Positions 26,268 to 36,241 of a DNA stretch of 64,000 nt are shown piece by piece (position 1 is the stretch's first letter; each line of letters begins with the position of its first letter). The position numbers and the translations under genes are program-made. Under the pieces are notes generated by a model. The model ran no database searches and was not told the origin of the DNA. It saw only the letters and a list, made by a program, of their open reading frames with translations. The DNA is from Alkaliphilus sp. B6464. GTDB lineage: Bacteria; Bacillota; Clostridia; Peptostreptococcales; Natronincolaceae. The stretch is taken from NCBI RefSeq assembly GCF_018141165.1, contig NZ_CP058557.1:1302001-1366000 (forward strand), in the 5' to 3' direction.

Positions 26268-27659
26268 TTGGTTAAAGAAAATCAACTAACGCAGGGAAGT
26301 ATATCAAAAGCATTAATTAAACTAGCACTTCCTATTATGGGAACATCTTTTCTACAAACTGCATATACTATTACGGATATGTTTTGGATAGGGAGGGTAG
26401 GTACTAAAGCTGCTGCAGCCGTAGGTACAGGTGGTTTCTTTACATGGCTTGCTATGGCGTTTATCATACTATCTAAAGTTGGAGCAGAAGTAGGGGTCGC
26501 TCAATCTATAGGCAGGAATGATGTTAAAGAGGCAAGAAGATACATTAGACATACAATCCAACTAAATGTATTTTTAGCGATTATTTATAGCATTACGCTT
26601 ATTACTTTTAGACATTCTCTTATAGGGTTTTTTAATTTAGGGGATACAGAGGTAATTGAAATGGCTACCTCTTATCTTGCTATTGTTTCTCTAGGATTAG
26701 TATTTTATTTTATAAATCCAGTATTTACAGGTATTTTAAATGGATATGGAGATAGCAAGACACCATTTTATATAAATATGATTGGATTGATTGCAAATAT
26801 TGTATTAGATCCACTATTTATACATGGAATGGGCCCTATTCCTGCAATGGGAGTAAAGGGAGCTGCTATAGCCACAGTAATAGCACAAGCTATTGTAAGC
26901 TTGGTCTTTATATTTAGAATTGCTTTTGCAAAGGGAGAGCTTTTTAGCGATATTGGATTTTTAAAAGCACCGGATATGGATCATATGAAGCATATTATAA
27001 GATTGAGCCTACCTGTTGCTTTACAAAATGCATTGTTCTCCATTATCGGAATGTTTATTGCTAAAATAATTGCGCCTTGGGGACACACGCCTATTGCGGT
27101 ACAAAAAATTGGATCTCAAATAGAGGCCATTTCTTGGATGACGGCAGGAGGATTTTCTACAGCCCTTAGCACTTTTGTTGGACAAAATTATGGAGCTAAA
27201 AAATGGGATCGTATATATAAAGGATACTTTGTTGCAATTGGACTAGTAAGCATTATCGGAGTTGGAGCAACACTTTTATTGACATTTGGAGCAGGACCCG
27301 TTTTCTCTGTGTTCTTAAATGAAGAAGAAGCAGTTGCACACGGTATTGCATATTTAAAGATATTAGGATTATCCCAGTTATTTATGTGCATTGAAATTAC
27401 TACAGCGGGAGCCTTTAATGGCTTGGGAAAAACAGTACCACCTTCTATTATAGGTATTGTATTTAATGCCCTACGTATTCCAGCTGCCATGATTCTATCT
27501 GCCCCCCATCTATTAGGATTAAATGGGATATGGTGGAGCATAAGTATAAGTAGTATATTTAAAGGAATTATATTAACAAGCTGGTTTATTTTATTTCTTA
27601 GAAAAAATTCATATCATCTACATGAAAAACAGTTAGAAGCTGTAGCGCAACAATTGTAG
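26268..27659 (+). CDS. MATE-family efflux transporter
   Basis: A 463-residue, 12-span transporter of the MATE family (DinF/NorM type): a pseudo-twofold repeat with ALIKLALPIMGTSFLQTAYTITDMFWIG at the N-terminus and RLSLPVALQNALFSIIGMFIAKII opening the second half. It would expel cationic compounds using Na+ or H+. I choose the TTG at 26268, because AGGAGG is eight bases before it and only two bases before the in-frame GTG at 26262. It stands alone, with its own promoter and terminator; substrate unknown. Confidence 0.88.
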   Translation: MVKENQLTQGSISKALIKLALPIMGTSFLQTAYTITDMFWIGRVGTKAAAAVGTGGFFTWLAMAFIILSKVGAEVGVAQSIGRNDVKEARRYIRHTIQLNVFLAIIYSITLITFRHSLIGFFNLGDTEVIEMATSYLAIVSLGLVFYFINPVFTGILNGYGDSKTPFYINMIGLIANIVLDPLFIHGMGPIPAMGVKGAAIATVIAQAIVSLVFIFRIAFAKGELFSDIGFLKAPDMDHMKHIIRLSLPVALQNALFSIIGMFIAKIIAPWGHTPIAVQKIGSQIEAISWMTAGGFSTALSTFVGQNYGAKKWDRIYKGYFVAIGLVSIIGVGATLLLTFGAGPVFSVFLNEEEAVAHGIAYLKILGLSQLFMCIEITTAGAFNGLGKTVPPSIIGIVFNALRIPAAMILSAPHLLGLNGIWWSISISSIFKGIILTSWFILFLRKNSYHLHEKQLEAVAQQL

Positions 27660-27667
27660 ACTTTTAG

Positions 27668-27695
27668 AAACCACCCTTAGGGTGGTTTTATTGTA
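27668..27695 (+). terminator. MATE gene terminator
   Basis: AAACCACCC (27668-27676) pairs with GGGTGGTTT (27680-27688), followed by TATTG. Short stem, directly behind the stop codon. Confidence 0.75.
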
Positions 27696-27826
27696 TATTT
27701 TAAAATATAAACTGTACGAAAAAGTACAAAAAACTACGATAAATTACAAATACAATATATAAAAGTTGCCTTATAATAAATAATAGAAATTGACAAAAAA
27801 ATAACATTTTATAGAGGAGGCACTTT

Positions 27827-29317
27827 ATGAAAAGCTTTAAGAGGATTAGTATTATTTTATTAGCTATTGTTTTATCTTTATCAGCTGTTGGATGTGGTCA
27901 AAAAAATGGTGAAAATACAGACGCAGATACACCAAACAAAGATGGACAGGTTAAAGAAGAAGTTTATGATGTAGTTGTAATTGGTGGCGGAGGAGCAGGA
28001 CTTTCTGCTGCAATAGAAGTGAAAGGTGCAGGAGCCAGTGTAGTTGTATTAGAAAAGATGTCATTTATAGGTGGTAATACATTAATATCTGGTGGAGAGT
28101 TAAATGCTCCTGAAACATGGATTCAAGAAAAATTAGGTATTGAAGATAGTATAGAACAATATAAAGAAGATACATTAAAGGGCGGAGACAACCAAGCTGA
28201 TGAAAAATTAGTAACCGTTTTGGCTAACAATGCTCGTAGTGCCATAGAATGGTTAAGGGACGAAGTTAATGTTTCATTTAGAGAAGACTATTTAATGCAA
28301 TTTGGTGGACATTCTGTTCCAAGAGCAGCTTACCCTGAAGGTGGTTCTGGCGATGAACTTATCAGTAAGCTAGGAGCTAAAGTAGAAGAAATGGATATAC
28401 CTGTAAGAAAACAAACAAAAGCTGAGGAAATCCTTACAGATGAAAGTGGAAAAGTTAATGGAGTAAGAGCCGTAGATAAAGATGGTAACGAAATTATATT
28501 TAAAGCAAACAAAGGTGTTATAGTAGCAACAGGCGGATTTGGTTCTAGCTTAGAAATGAGAAAGAAATATAATCCTGAGTACGATGAAAGATATATGAGT
28601 ACAGATCAACCAGGTTCTACCGGAGATGGAATTGTTATGGCAGAAGGATTAGGTGCTGCTTTAATAGGAATGGAAAATATTCAAACCTATCCAACTTGTA
28701 GCCCAGTAACAGGTGTTTTATCTTATGTAGCTGATACTAGATTTGATGGAGCTGTATTAGTTAATAAAGAAGGTAATAGATTTGTTGAGGAATTAGACAG
28801 ACGTGATGTTATTTCTAAGGCTATTTTGTCTCAAACTGACGGAATGGGTTATTTAATATGGGATACAACTGTTAAAAACAAAAGTCATATGGATAATTAT
28901 ATGAAGGAATTTGATCAGTTAGTGAAACAAGGTACTCTTATTAAGGCAGATACAATTGAAGAAGCAGCAAAGTTTTTCGATATTAATGTTGATCAATTAA
29001 AAGAAACTATAGCGAAATATAACGAATATGCTGCTAATGGAAAAGATGAAGATTTTAATCGTAGAGGTGAAATTATAGGATTAACAGAAGCTCCTTACTA
29101 TATTCAGAAAGTAACTCCTTCTGTACACCATACAATGGGTGGTCTTAAAATCGATACAGAAGCTAGAGTAATAAATAATGAAGGTAATCCTATTCCTGGA
29201 TTATTTGCTGCTGGAGAAGTAACTGGAGGAATTCATGGAACAAATAGATTAGGTGGAAACGCAATTACAGATATTGTTGTATTTGGTAGAATAGCAGCTG
29301 AAAGTGTGCTTAAGTAA
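27827..29317 (+). CDS. Exported flavoprotein reductase (fumarate/urocanate reductase family)
   Basis: A 496-residue lipoprotein with lipobox LSAVGC (C23), a charged linker, then the flavoprotein subunit of fumarate reductase type. FAD motif VVVIGGGGAGLSAA is at about 49-62. Substrate-site residues correspond to those of flavocytochrome c: GGHSVPRA, EGNRFVEELDRRD, VHHTMGG and GGIHGTNRLGGNA. There is no haem domain and no FMN-binding domain, so the electron donor is a separate protein or quinone. It probably reduces an enoate outside the membrane. A cache-type sensor pair follows at 29468. Confidence 0.85.
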   Translation: MKSFKRISIILLAIVLSLSAVGCGQKNGENTDADTPNKDGQVKEEVYDVVVIGGGGAGLSAAIEVKGAGASVVVLEKMSFIGGNTLISGGELNAPETWIQEKLGIEDSIEQYKEDTLKGGDNQADEKLVTVLANNARSAIEWLRDEVNVSFREDYLMQFGGHSVPRAAYPEGGSGDELISKLGAKVEEMDIPVRKQTKAEEILTDESGKVNGVRAVDKDGNEIIFKANKGVIVATGGFGSSLEMRKKYNPEYDERYMSTDQPGSTGDGIVMAEGLGAALIGMENIQTYPTCSPVTGVLSYVADTRFDGAVLVNKEGNRFVEELDRRDVISKAILSQTDGMGYLIWDTTVKNKSHMDNYMKEFDQLVKQGTLIKADTIEEAAKFFDINVDQLKETIAKYNEYAANGKDEDFNRRGEIIGLTEAPYYIQKVTPSVHHTMGGLKIDTEARVINNEGNPIPGLFAAGEVTGGIHGTNRLGGNAITDIVVFGRIAAESVLK

Positions 29318-29330
29318 GTAAAATAAATAA

Positions 29331-29378
29331 TGAAGAAAAATCCCTATGAGTTTTTAATTTTATAGGGATTTTTCTTCA
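29331..29378 (+). terminator. Terminator of the flavoprotein gene
   Basis: A perfect 17-bp stem (29331-29347 with 29362-29378) around a 14-base loop, with the T run inside the right arm. It separates the reductase from the two-component genes. Confidence 0.75.
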
Positions 29379-29467
29379 TATACCTTTTGTAATAGGTAGT
29401 ATAAGGGTATACTTTAATAGGTAAATATAATTGTTGACTATAGAATCGAAAGGCTATGGTGTAATTT

Positions 29468-31210
29468 ATGAAAACCTTAAGAACAAAAATACTTTTGTAT
29501 TTTGCTACAGTTACTACAATAATGATCCTGCTATTAGTAGTATTGGTTAGAAATCAAATCAAAAATACTAACATACCATTGACAATAGATTTAAGTCAGC
29601 AAATTATTACTGCAAAGTCTGGAGAAGTAGGCGCTTGGATTAATCAGCGGATTGCAGAATTGAAGGTGTTTAGTGAAAACGAAACCCTAATTTCCATGGA
29701 TATGGATAAAACAAAGCCATATATGAGAAAAATGGATGAAAGTCATGGGGAGGAATTTGAATCCTTTGCTATTATCACTCCAGAGGGACATGCCTGGGTA
29801 ACCAACGATACCTATATTGATGTAACCAATAGATCCTATTTTGAAAAAATAAAGACAGAGGATTTGGATTATGTAATTAGCGATCCAATTATTTCTCGTT
29901 CTAATGAAGAGCCTATAGTTGTTATTATCCATACCATAAGGGATAATGCTGGAAAGCCGGTGGGCTATATTAATGGAGCAATATATATATCTAAGCTATC
30001 GGCTATTGCATCAGAGGTTAAGATGTATAATGGATTAGCTTGGATATGTGATAGAAATGGACAAGTATTTACTATGGAGGAAGGCTATATAAATAAATCC
30101 TTTAACATCTTTGAAAGTGAAACCTATGGATATATAGGAGCGAAACATATAGGTGGCAAAACAGTGGAAGGGATAGAAGGTATTGATAGAATACAAGATT
30201 TTATGGGAAATAATATTATAGTTTTATATGCACCTATTCCATATGCGGAAGGATGGTCCTTAGGTATTAATTTTCTTGAGAGGGAGATGACACAAGATAC
30301 GGACAGACTCCTTCAAATGATTCTAGTTTTTGGATTTTTTATTATTACTAGTTTAATATTAATTTCTCTATTTCTATCATCCTCTATAGTTAAGCCGATT
30401 AAGGAATTACAAGGTTTAATGAAGGACGTAGAGGAAGGAAATTTAGATATTGTTTATTCCCATCCTGGAGAGGATGAAATTGGCCAACTGGGAAAAAGTT
30501 TTAACAAGATGGTAAGGCAGATTAAGAATTTAATTAGAACCGTTTATATAGAACAAAAAGACAAGAGAGAAGCAGAACTGAGGGCTCTACAGGCTCAGAT
30601 TCAACCACATTTTTTATATAATACTTTAGATACAATTCATTGGATGGCGATAGAACATCAGGCCTATGATATTGTAGATATGGTAGATGCACTTACCAAT
30701 CTGTTTAGAATATCTATAAGCAGGGGCGAAGAAATAATTTCATATTTAGAGGAGATTAAGCATATTGAAAGCTATTTATTTGTTCAAAAGGTTCGTTACG
30801 AAGATAAATTAGAATATGAAATGTCTTGGGATGAAAAACTAAAGGAATGTAAGGTTTTAAAGTTAATTATACAACCATTGGTGGAAAATGCTATATACCA
30901 TGGCATTAAAGGAAAGAAGGGTACAGGAAAAGTATTAATAGAAGGAAAAATAATAGGTAAAGAAGTGGAGTTAAAAGTAGCAGATGATGGTATTGGAATG
31001 GAAAAAGAGAAGTTATTACAAATTATAGATGTATTAGAAGGTAGAAGTAAGGGCGAAGGGGTAGGCTATGGTATGTTTAATGTAAATGAAAGAATTAAGC
31101 TTATGTTTGGAAATAAATATGGTATTAGAATTAAAAGTGAATATGGAAAAGGTACGGAAGTTATACTTAGACATCCACTTATTATGGATAATATAAAGCT
31201 TATAGAGTGA
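29468..31210 (+). CDS. Cache-HAMP sensor histidine kinase (YesM family)
   Basis: A 580-residue membrane kinase: first span at about 8-28, a large extracellular cache domain (about 30-275), second span (about 280-305), HAMP (about 305-360), the His_kinase domain with QAQIQPHFLYNTLDTIHWM (phospho-acceptor His in QPHFLYN) and an ATPase domain with QPLVENAIYHGI and DDGIGM. It would sense an external small molecule and phosphorylate the response regulator encoded 55 bases on. Next to an exported flavoprotein reductase, its ligand may be that enzyme's substrate. The ribosome-binding site is weak. Confidence 0.9.
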   Translation: MKTLRTKILLYFATVTTIMILLLVVLVRNQIKNTNIPLTIDLSQQIITAKSGEVGAWINQRIAELKVFSENETLISMDMDKTKPYMRKMDESHGEEFESFAIITPEGHAWVTNDTYIDVTNRSYFEKIKTEDLDYVISDPIISRSNEEPIVVIIHTIRDNAGKPVGYINGAIYISKLSAIASEVKMYNGLAWICDRNGQVFTMEEGYINKSFNIFESETYGYIGAKHIGGKTVEGIEGIDRIQDFMGNNIIVLYAPIPYAEGWSLGINFLEREMTQDTDRLLQMILVFGFFIITSLILISLFLSSSIVKPIKELQGLMKDVEEGNLDIVYSHPGEDEIGQLGKSFNKMVRQIKNLIRTVYIEQKDKREAELRALQAQIQPHFLYNTLDTIHWMAIEHQAYDIVDMVDALTNLFRISISRGEEIISYLEEIKHIESYLFVQKVRYEDKLEYEMSWDEKLKECKVLKLIIQPLVENAIYHGIKGKKGTGKVLIEGKIIGKEVELKVADDGIGMEKEKLLQIIDVLEGRSKGEGVGYGMFNVNERIKLMFGNKYGIRIKSEYGKGTEVILRHPLIMDNIKLIE

Positions 31211-31265
31211 AGGCTGTACATGCATTAGAACCATTTAAAATACATCGCAGGAAAGGTGAGGTCCT

Positions 31266-32033
31266 ATGTGGAAAGTGCTTATTGCAGATGACGAGCCTAA
31301 AATTAGAAAAGGATTAAAAAAGATGCTACAGTCCTTTAATTTGGAGCTAGAAATAGTGGCGGAAGCAGAAGAAGGGGAGATGGCCTTAGATTTAGCAAAG
31401 GAGCATATACCTCATATTCTTTTAGTCGATATTAACATGCCTTTTTTAGATGGTCTAGGTTTTATTGAAAAAGTGCATAATTTTTTGCCATATTCTATTG
31501 TAATTATTATCACAGGATATGATGAATTTCATTATGCTCAGAGAGCTATTAAATTACAGGTATTTGATTATTTATTAAAGCCTATAAACTCTGAAGAACT
31601 GAAGAATATTATAATTAAGGGAATAGTACATCTACAGAATCAGCCTAAAAATATGGAAAATATAGGTGCAATAAATAATAATGAAGAGGAATATAGTCCA
31701 ATAGTAGTGCTGCTTAAAAACTACATGGACAGTCATTACATGCAGGAGAATTTATCTCTACATGAAGTAGCTGAAAAATTTGATATTAGCCCCTCCTATT
31801 TAGGTAAGTTAATGAAACATGAGCTAGGTAAGACTTTTATAGAATACTTAACAGAAATAAGAATAGAAAATGCTAAAAAGATGCTTCAAGAAGAAAATAT
31901 AGGCATAAAAATCCATGAAGTAGCGCAATTGGTCGGATATAGTAGCCAGCACTACTTTAGTAGAGTATTTAAGAAGGAAGTAGGAGTCAGTCCCATTGAA
32001 TACAAACAGAATATAAAAATAGAACCATTATAA
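31266..32033 (+). CDS. AraC-type response regulator (YesN family)
   Basis: A 255-residue two-domain regulator. The receiver (1-120) has the acidic pair in IADDEPK, the phospho-acceptor region LLVDINMPF and the Lys in LLKPIN. The C-terminal AraC domain has two helix-turn-helix units (LSLHEVAEKFDISPSYLGKLM and VAQLVGYSSQHYFSRVFKKEVG). It is the cognate partner of the upstream kinase and probably controls a nearby transporter or the exported reductase. AAAGGTGAGG lies just before the ATG. Confidence 0.9.
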   Translation: MWKVLIADDEPKIRKGLKKMLQSFNLELEIVAEAEEGEMALDLAKEHIPHILLVDINMPFLDGLGFIEKVHNFLPYSIVIIITGYDEFHYAQRAIKLQVFDYLLKPINSEELKNIIIKGIVHLQNQPKNMENIGAINNNEEEYSPIVVLLKNYMDSHYMQENLSLHEVAEKFDISPSYLGKLMKHELGKTFIEYLTEIRIENAKKMLQEENIGIKIHEVAQLVGYSSQHYFSRVFKKEVGVSPIEYKQNIKIEPL

Positions 32034-32140
32034 ATTGACTTGTTGTACTAGTTAAAAATTACAAATAAAAAACTCTAGCTTCTACTGGTCGATTGCTTTT
32101 AAATAGAATCCACTTAAAAATTTATGGTACTTATATCTAA

Positions 32141-32197
32141 AATCAAGTAGTGTAGAAAATCAATTAATTTTCTACACTACTTGATTCAGATTTTTTT
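32141..32197 (+). terminator. Terminator hairpin overlapping the bactofilin 3' end
   Basis: A perfect 20-bp stem: AATCAAGTAGTGTAGAAAAT (32141-32160) with its complement at 32167-32186, six-base loop. On the plus strand CAGATTTTTTTG follows, so it ends the two-component transcript. The right arm codes for the last residues of the convergent bactofilin gene, and the loop contains its stop codon. Confidence 0.8.
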
Positions 32198-32568
32198 GAC
32201 TTGTGTTTAGAATTTATTTCATTTGTTGTCATTTTAGAGCTACCTTCAAAAACTCCATTTTCATCGATTATTAGAGATTTAACAGAAATATCACCAATTA
32301 CTTTTCCTGTAGAGGTTAGCCTAAGTTGTTCATTGGCTATTATATTACCGTCTACATTGCCACCTACTATTATATTTGAGCCCATAATATTTCCAATAAC
32401 TTGACTACTCTCACCTATGTAAATGTCGCCTTCTACTTTTACATCACCCTTAATCTTACCGTCAATTCTAATAGTTCCTTCAGCAGTTAATGTTCCTTCA
32501 AAGGAAGTATTTTTACCTATAAGTGTATCAAATTTTGAGAAATCCGCTGTCTGTTTTTTACTGAACAT
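32164..32568 (-). CDS. Bactofilin (polymer-forming cytoskeletal protein)
   Basis: A 134-residue bactofilin: the short N-terminal tail begins MFSKK, then a right-handed beta-helix core of repeated IDGKIKGDVKVEGDIYIG-type turns (about residues 20-110), then a Lys/Ser-rich tail. Bactofilins polymerise into membrane-linked filaments that place cell-wall enzymes. The M23 peptidase gene lies 75 bases upstream on the same strand, a pairing known from other bacteria (for example CcmA with Csd-type peptidases), so it probably organises that enzyme. A terminator stem overlaps its last codons. Confidence 0.88.
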   Translation of the reverse strand: MFSKKQTADFSKFDTLIGKNTSFEGTLTAEGTIRIDGKIKGDVKVEGDIYIGESSQVIGNIMGSNIIVGGNVDGNIIANEQLRLTSTGKVIGDISVKSLIIDENGVFEGSSKMTTNEINSKHKSKKSESSSVEN

Positions 32569-32643
32569 AATTATTATCCCCCTATAAAGTGTATTTAATT
32601 AAAGATTGAAGATCCTTTAATTAGTTAAAATTAACGATAAAAT

Positions 32644-33600
32644 CTAGTTTTCTATCAGGTCTAATGGATTTATAGGCTCATTATTAAGTCGTACTTCAAA
32701 ATGAACGTGTGGACCTGTACTTCTCCCAGTACTCCCTACTTTAGCAATAACTTGTCCTTTTTCTATCTGGTCACCTACGGAAACAAGAATTTCTTGATTA
32801 TGAGCATATATTGAGGTATATCCATAGCCATGGGAAATCATTACTACTTTCCCATATGCGCCATTATATCCAGAATATGTTACAATTCCACTTCCAGCAG
32901 CTATGATATCTGTTCCTAGTTTATTTGAAATATCTATCCCATTATGAAATTCTCTGTTTCTTCCTGTAGGTGAAATACGATATCCAAAGGGTGAAGATAT
33001 CCTGCCAGGATTAGGCATTAAATTGGGGAGCGCATCCAGATATTCTAGCTGTTGCTCAACATTTAAAATAAGTTTTTCCATATTTTCTTTCTCACGGTCT
33101 ATTAACTGTGTTAGGAAGTTTATTTCTTCCTCATATCCTTGAGAAGAAAAAATATTGCTTTGTGCAGATCGAGAGACTATATTCGGTGAATAAGAGTAAG
33201 CGAATAAAATATCTGTTATTTCTGGTAAACTAGTATCTTCATTATTAGTATCTAAACCTACCATGTTTAATACTTGATTTTGAATTTTATTTAAATCTGC
33301 TAATTTTTCATCTACCTTTATAGAGTAATTTTTTAATTCAGCTATTTCATATTTTTGACTTTCATTTTCTAATTTCAACTCAGCAATCTGGTTGTTTGCA
33401 GCAATTAGTTTATGCCTTATGCCAAAGTAGCCACTAGAAAATATGATAGAGCTTAAGATCACAAAAAATAAAGATAGAATTATTACTTTTGAAAGCAAAT
33501 TAGGTAGAGAAAACTTTATAATTTTTTCTGAAGAATTAGGGAGAATCATAAAAGTAAGATTTGACTTTGTTCTATTTTGAAAATGCTTTAGTTTTTTCAT
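32644..33600 (-). CDS. Membrane-anchored M23 (LytM-type) peptidase
   Basis: A 318-residue protein with one N-terminal membrane span (about 35-58), a coiled coil (about 65-110, AELKLENESQKYEIAELKNY) and a C-terminal LytM domain. Zinc and catalytic motifs are complete: FHNGIDIS (HxxxD) and GPHVHFEVR (HxH). It would cut peptidoglycan cross-links outside the membrane. It is upstream of the bactofilin gene on the same strand, and the two probably act together in cell-shape control. Poor GGAGG context but a clear AGGAGG before the ATG on the minus strand. Confidence 0.9.
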   Translation of the reverse strand: MKKLKHFQNRTKSNLTFMILPNSSEKIIKFSLPNLLSKVIILSLFFVILSSIIFSSGYFGIRHKLIAANNQIAELKLENESQKYEIAELKNYSIKVDEKLADLNKIQNQVLNMVGLDTNNEDTSLPEITDILFAYSYSPNIVSRSAQSNIFSSQGYEEEINFLTQLIDREKENMEKLILNVEQQLEYLDALPNLMPNPGRISSPFGYRISPTGRNREFHNGIDISNKLGTDIIAAGSGIVTYSGYNGAYGKVVMISHGYGYTSIYAHNQEILVSVGDQIEKGQVIAKVGSTGRSTGPHVHFEVRLNNEPINPLDLIEN

Positions 33601-33699
33601 AAATAAAAAACCTCCTCGAAACTTTAAGGACAGGCCTAACTGGTATAAATTATTCTACATAAAAAAGAAAATACCTTTTTAAAATTTTTAAAAAAGTTG

Positions 33700-33728
33700 T
33701 TGCATATTTATTTATATGATTGTATAAT
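33700..33728 (+). promoter_or_regulatory. Probable amino-acid ABC operon promoter
   Basis: TTGCAT (33700-33705) and TATAAT (33723-33728), 17-bp spacer, about 60 bases before the binding-protein gene. Confidence 0.6.
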
Positions 33729-33790
33729 ATTCCAATAGGATACATATACATAGATATGTATAATTATTAATAAATCGAGGGGGAATTAAA

Positions 33791-34621
33791 ATGAAAAAGT
33801 TTTCTAAATCAGCTATTATATCACTTATAATAGGAGTAGCTATTTTATTTACTGCATGTGGTAATGCTACTGTTAGTAATAATAATGCAGAGGAGTCTCT
33901 TTCTAAGTTAGATCAAATAAAAAAAGCAGGTAAGATAGTTGTTGGTACAAGTGCAGATTATCCTCCATATGAGTTTCACAAGGAAGTTAATGGTAAGGAC
34001 GAAATAGTAGGTTTTGATATTGAAATTGCAAAAGAAATTGCAAAGGATTTAGGTGTAGAACTTGAAATAAAGGATATGGATTTCGATGGATTACTATTAG
34101 CACTAAATGCTGATAAGGTAGACTTTGTAATGGCTGGTATGACTCCAGATCCAGAAAGAGTGAAAGCTGTAGACTTTTCTAAAATATACTATAATGCAGT
34201 TCATGGCATAGTTATTAAAGCAGAAAATAAAGATACATTTAAGACAGTAGATGATTTAACTGGTAAAAAAATAGGAGCACAAAAGGGTGCTATACAAGAA
34301 AAAATTGCAGAAGCTGAAATTAAAGACCTTCAATTAAAGTCATTGGCTAAAATACCAGATCTAGTTCTTGAAGTTAAAAATAATAAAATAGATGCATTAG
34401 TTATGGAAAAACCAGTAGCAGACTCTTATGTAGATAAAAACAAGGATTTAATGCTTATGGATGTTACATTTGACGATGGCGAAGGTGGTTCTGCAGTTGC
34501 TGTTAAGAAGGGAAGTACAGATCTAGTTAATGAGATAAACAAAACTCTAGACCGCTTAATCAAGGATGGATCTGTAGATAAATTTGTACTAGAAGCTATA
34601 GAAATGGTAGATGGGGAGTAG
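33791..34621 (+). CDS. Polar amino-acid ABC transporter, binding lipoprotein
   Basis: A 276-residue family 3 solute-binding protein with lipobox LFTAC (C23). It has the ligand-site signature GTSADYPPYEF, GFDIEIAKEIAKDLG and DFVMAGMTPDPERVKAVDFS. The Asp in GFDIEIA and Arg in DPERVK are the residues that bind the amino-acid backbone in this family. It delivers an amino acid, likely basic or polar such as arginine, lysine or glutamine, to the permease encoded 32 bases on. The exact ligand cannot be read from sequence. Confidence 0.88.
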   Translation: MKKFSKSAIISLIIGVAILFTACGNATVSNNNAEESLSKLDQIKKAGKIVVGTSADYPPYEFHKEVNGKDEIVGFDIEIAKEIAKDLGVELEIKDMDFDGLLLALNADKVDFVMAGMTPDPERVKAVDFSKIYYNAVHGIVIKAENKDTFKTVDDLTGKKIGAQKGAIQEKIAEAEIKDLQLKSLAKIPDLVLEVKNNKIDALVMEKPVADSYVDKNKDLMLMDVTFDDGEGGSAVAVKKGSTDLVNEINKTLDRLIKDGSVDKFVLEAIEMVDGE

Positions 34622-34653
34622 TAGTACGACTTAAAGGAAGGAAGGGCTAAAAA

Positions 34654-35334
34654 ATGAATTTTAGTTTTTTACCAAAATATTATACATTCTTTATTAATGG
34701 AGCAAAAAATACAGTATTACTTGCATTTTTCACCGTGGCCTTAGGCGTAGTATTTGGTGTGTTTTTAGCCCTAATGAGAATCTCCAAAAATAAGGTTCTG
34801 AATTTTATTTCTACTGCCTATGTAGAGGTTATTAGAGGGACACCATTACTCGTTCAAATATTTATAATATATTATGGATTACCTGCTATAGGTATTAATT
34901 TCCCATCTGTTGCCTTTTTAGGCAGTACTGGCGAAGAGTTTGTGGCAGGAATTATAGCTCTATCAATTAATAGTGGAGCCTATGTTGCGGAAATTATACG
35001 TTCTGGTATTCAGTCGGTAGATAATGGGCAGATGGAGGCAGCACGTTCCTTGGGTATGTCCTACTCCATGTCTATGAGACATATTATTATACCTCAGGCA
35101 TTTAAAAATATTTTGCCTGCTCTAGGTAACGAGTTTATTGTTATTATTAAGGAATCCTCCATAGTATCGGTTATTGGTATAAATGAGCTTATGTATAATG
35201 CCAACACTGTAAGGGGAAATACCTTCATACCTCTAGAACCTTTAATAGTGGCTGCGGGAATTTACTTTGTTTTAACATTTACCCTATCTAAACTACTGGG
35301 AATCGTCGAAAGGAGGATGAAGGTAAGTGATTAA
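34654..35334 (+). CDS. Polar amino-acid ABC transporter, permease
   Basis: A 226-residue HisM-type permease with about five spans. The EAA loop that docks on the ATPase reads [28 protein letters not shown]. It overlaps the ATPase gene by eight bases, so the two are translationally linked. It probably works as a homodimer, since there is only one permease gene. GGAAGG precedes the ATG. Confidence 0.92.
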   Translation: MNFSFLPKYYTFFINGAKNTVLLAFFTVALGVVFGVFLALMRISKNKVLNFISTAYVEVIRGTPLLVQIFIIYYGLPAIGINFPSVAFLGSTGEEFVAGIIALSINSGAYVAEIIRSGIQSVDNGQMEAARSLGMSYSMSMRHIIIPQAFKNILPALGNEFIVIIKESSIVSVIGINELMYNANTVRGNTFIPLEPLIVAAGIYFVLTFTLSKLLGIVERRMKVSD

Positions 35335-36049
35335 AGTAAAAGGACTTGTAAAAAATTTTGGAAAACTTAATGTATTAAAGGATATAAATACGGACATTAA
35401 AAAGGGTGAAGTTGTAGTAGTTATTGGGCCCAGCGGATCTGGAAAAAGTACCTTTTTAAGATGTCTTAACCTACTAGAAGAGCCTACAGCTGGGGAAATA
35501 ATCTTTGAAGAAAAGAAAGTTACTGATAAAGAGACTAATATAGACCTTTTAAGACAAAATATAGGAATGGTGTTTCAGCAATTTAATTTGTTTCCCCATA
35601 TGACTGTTTTAGAAAATATTACTTTAGCACCCATTAAGCTTAAGAAGATTTCTAAGAAAGAGGCAGAAAAAATAGCTATGGACTTACTTAAGCAAGTAGG
35701 TCTTGAAGATAAGGCGGGGGCTTATCCTAACCAGTTATCTGGAGGACAAAAGCAAAGAATTGCCATAGTTAGAGCCTTAGCAATGTCTCCAGATGTAATG
35801 TTATTTGACGAACCTACATCAGCCCTAGACCCAGAAATGGTAGGGGAGGTATTAGAGGTAATGAAAAAGCTAGCAAAAGAAGGCATGACAATGATAGTAG
35901 TTACTCATGAAATGGGCTTTGCTAGAGAAGTAGGTACTAGGCTTATGTTTATGGACGGTGGAAACATTGTAGAAGAAGGTGCGCCAAAGGATATTTTTGA
36001 CAACCCTCAGAATCAGAGAACAAAGGAGTTTTTAAGGAAAGTGTTGTAA
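35327..36049 (+). CDS. Polar amino-acid ABC transporter, ATP-binding protein
   Basis: A 240-residue GlnQ/ArtM-type ATPase. Walker A is GPSGSGKST, signature [15 protein letters not shown], Walker [17 protein letters not shown], with the H-loop VTHEMGFA. It starts at GTG within the permease reading frame and is preceded by AAGGAGG. It completes the three-gene importer, which ends at a strong hairpin at 36140-36184. Confidence 0.94.
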   Translation: MIKVKGLVKNFGKLNVLKDINTDIKKGEVVVVIGPSGSGKSTFLRCLNLLEEPTAGEIIFEEKKVTDKETNIDLLRQNIGMVFQQFNLFPHMTVLENITLAPIKLKKISKKEAEKIAMDLLKQVGLEDKAGAYPNQLSGGQKQRIAIVRALAMSPDVMLFDEPTSALDPEMVGEVLEVMKKLAKEGMTMIVVTHEMGFAREVGTRLMFMDGGNIVEEGAPKDIFDNPQNQRTKEFLRKVL

Positions 36050-36139
36050 ATTTCACTTATTAAATACCTATAATAAGTATTTAATAGCACTTAGAAAGAA
36101 AAGTTAATAGAACTCCTGAAATTAGGGAGTAATATAACT

Positions 36140-36186
36140 AAGAATAATAGATGAACTGGATTATATAGTTCATCTATTATTCTTTT
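36140..36186 (+). terminator. Terminator of the amino-acid ABC operon
   Basis: Perfect 18-bp stem, AAGAATAATAGATGAACT (36140-36157) with its complement at 36167-36184, nine-base loop. The T-rich end of the right arm runs into TTG. Confidence 0.7.
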
Positions 36187-36241
36187 GACCATATTTAAGA
36201 ATAATGTATTTTCTAATTCGAGCAATATTATTTATAATATA

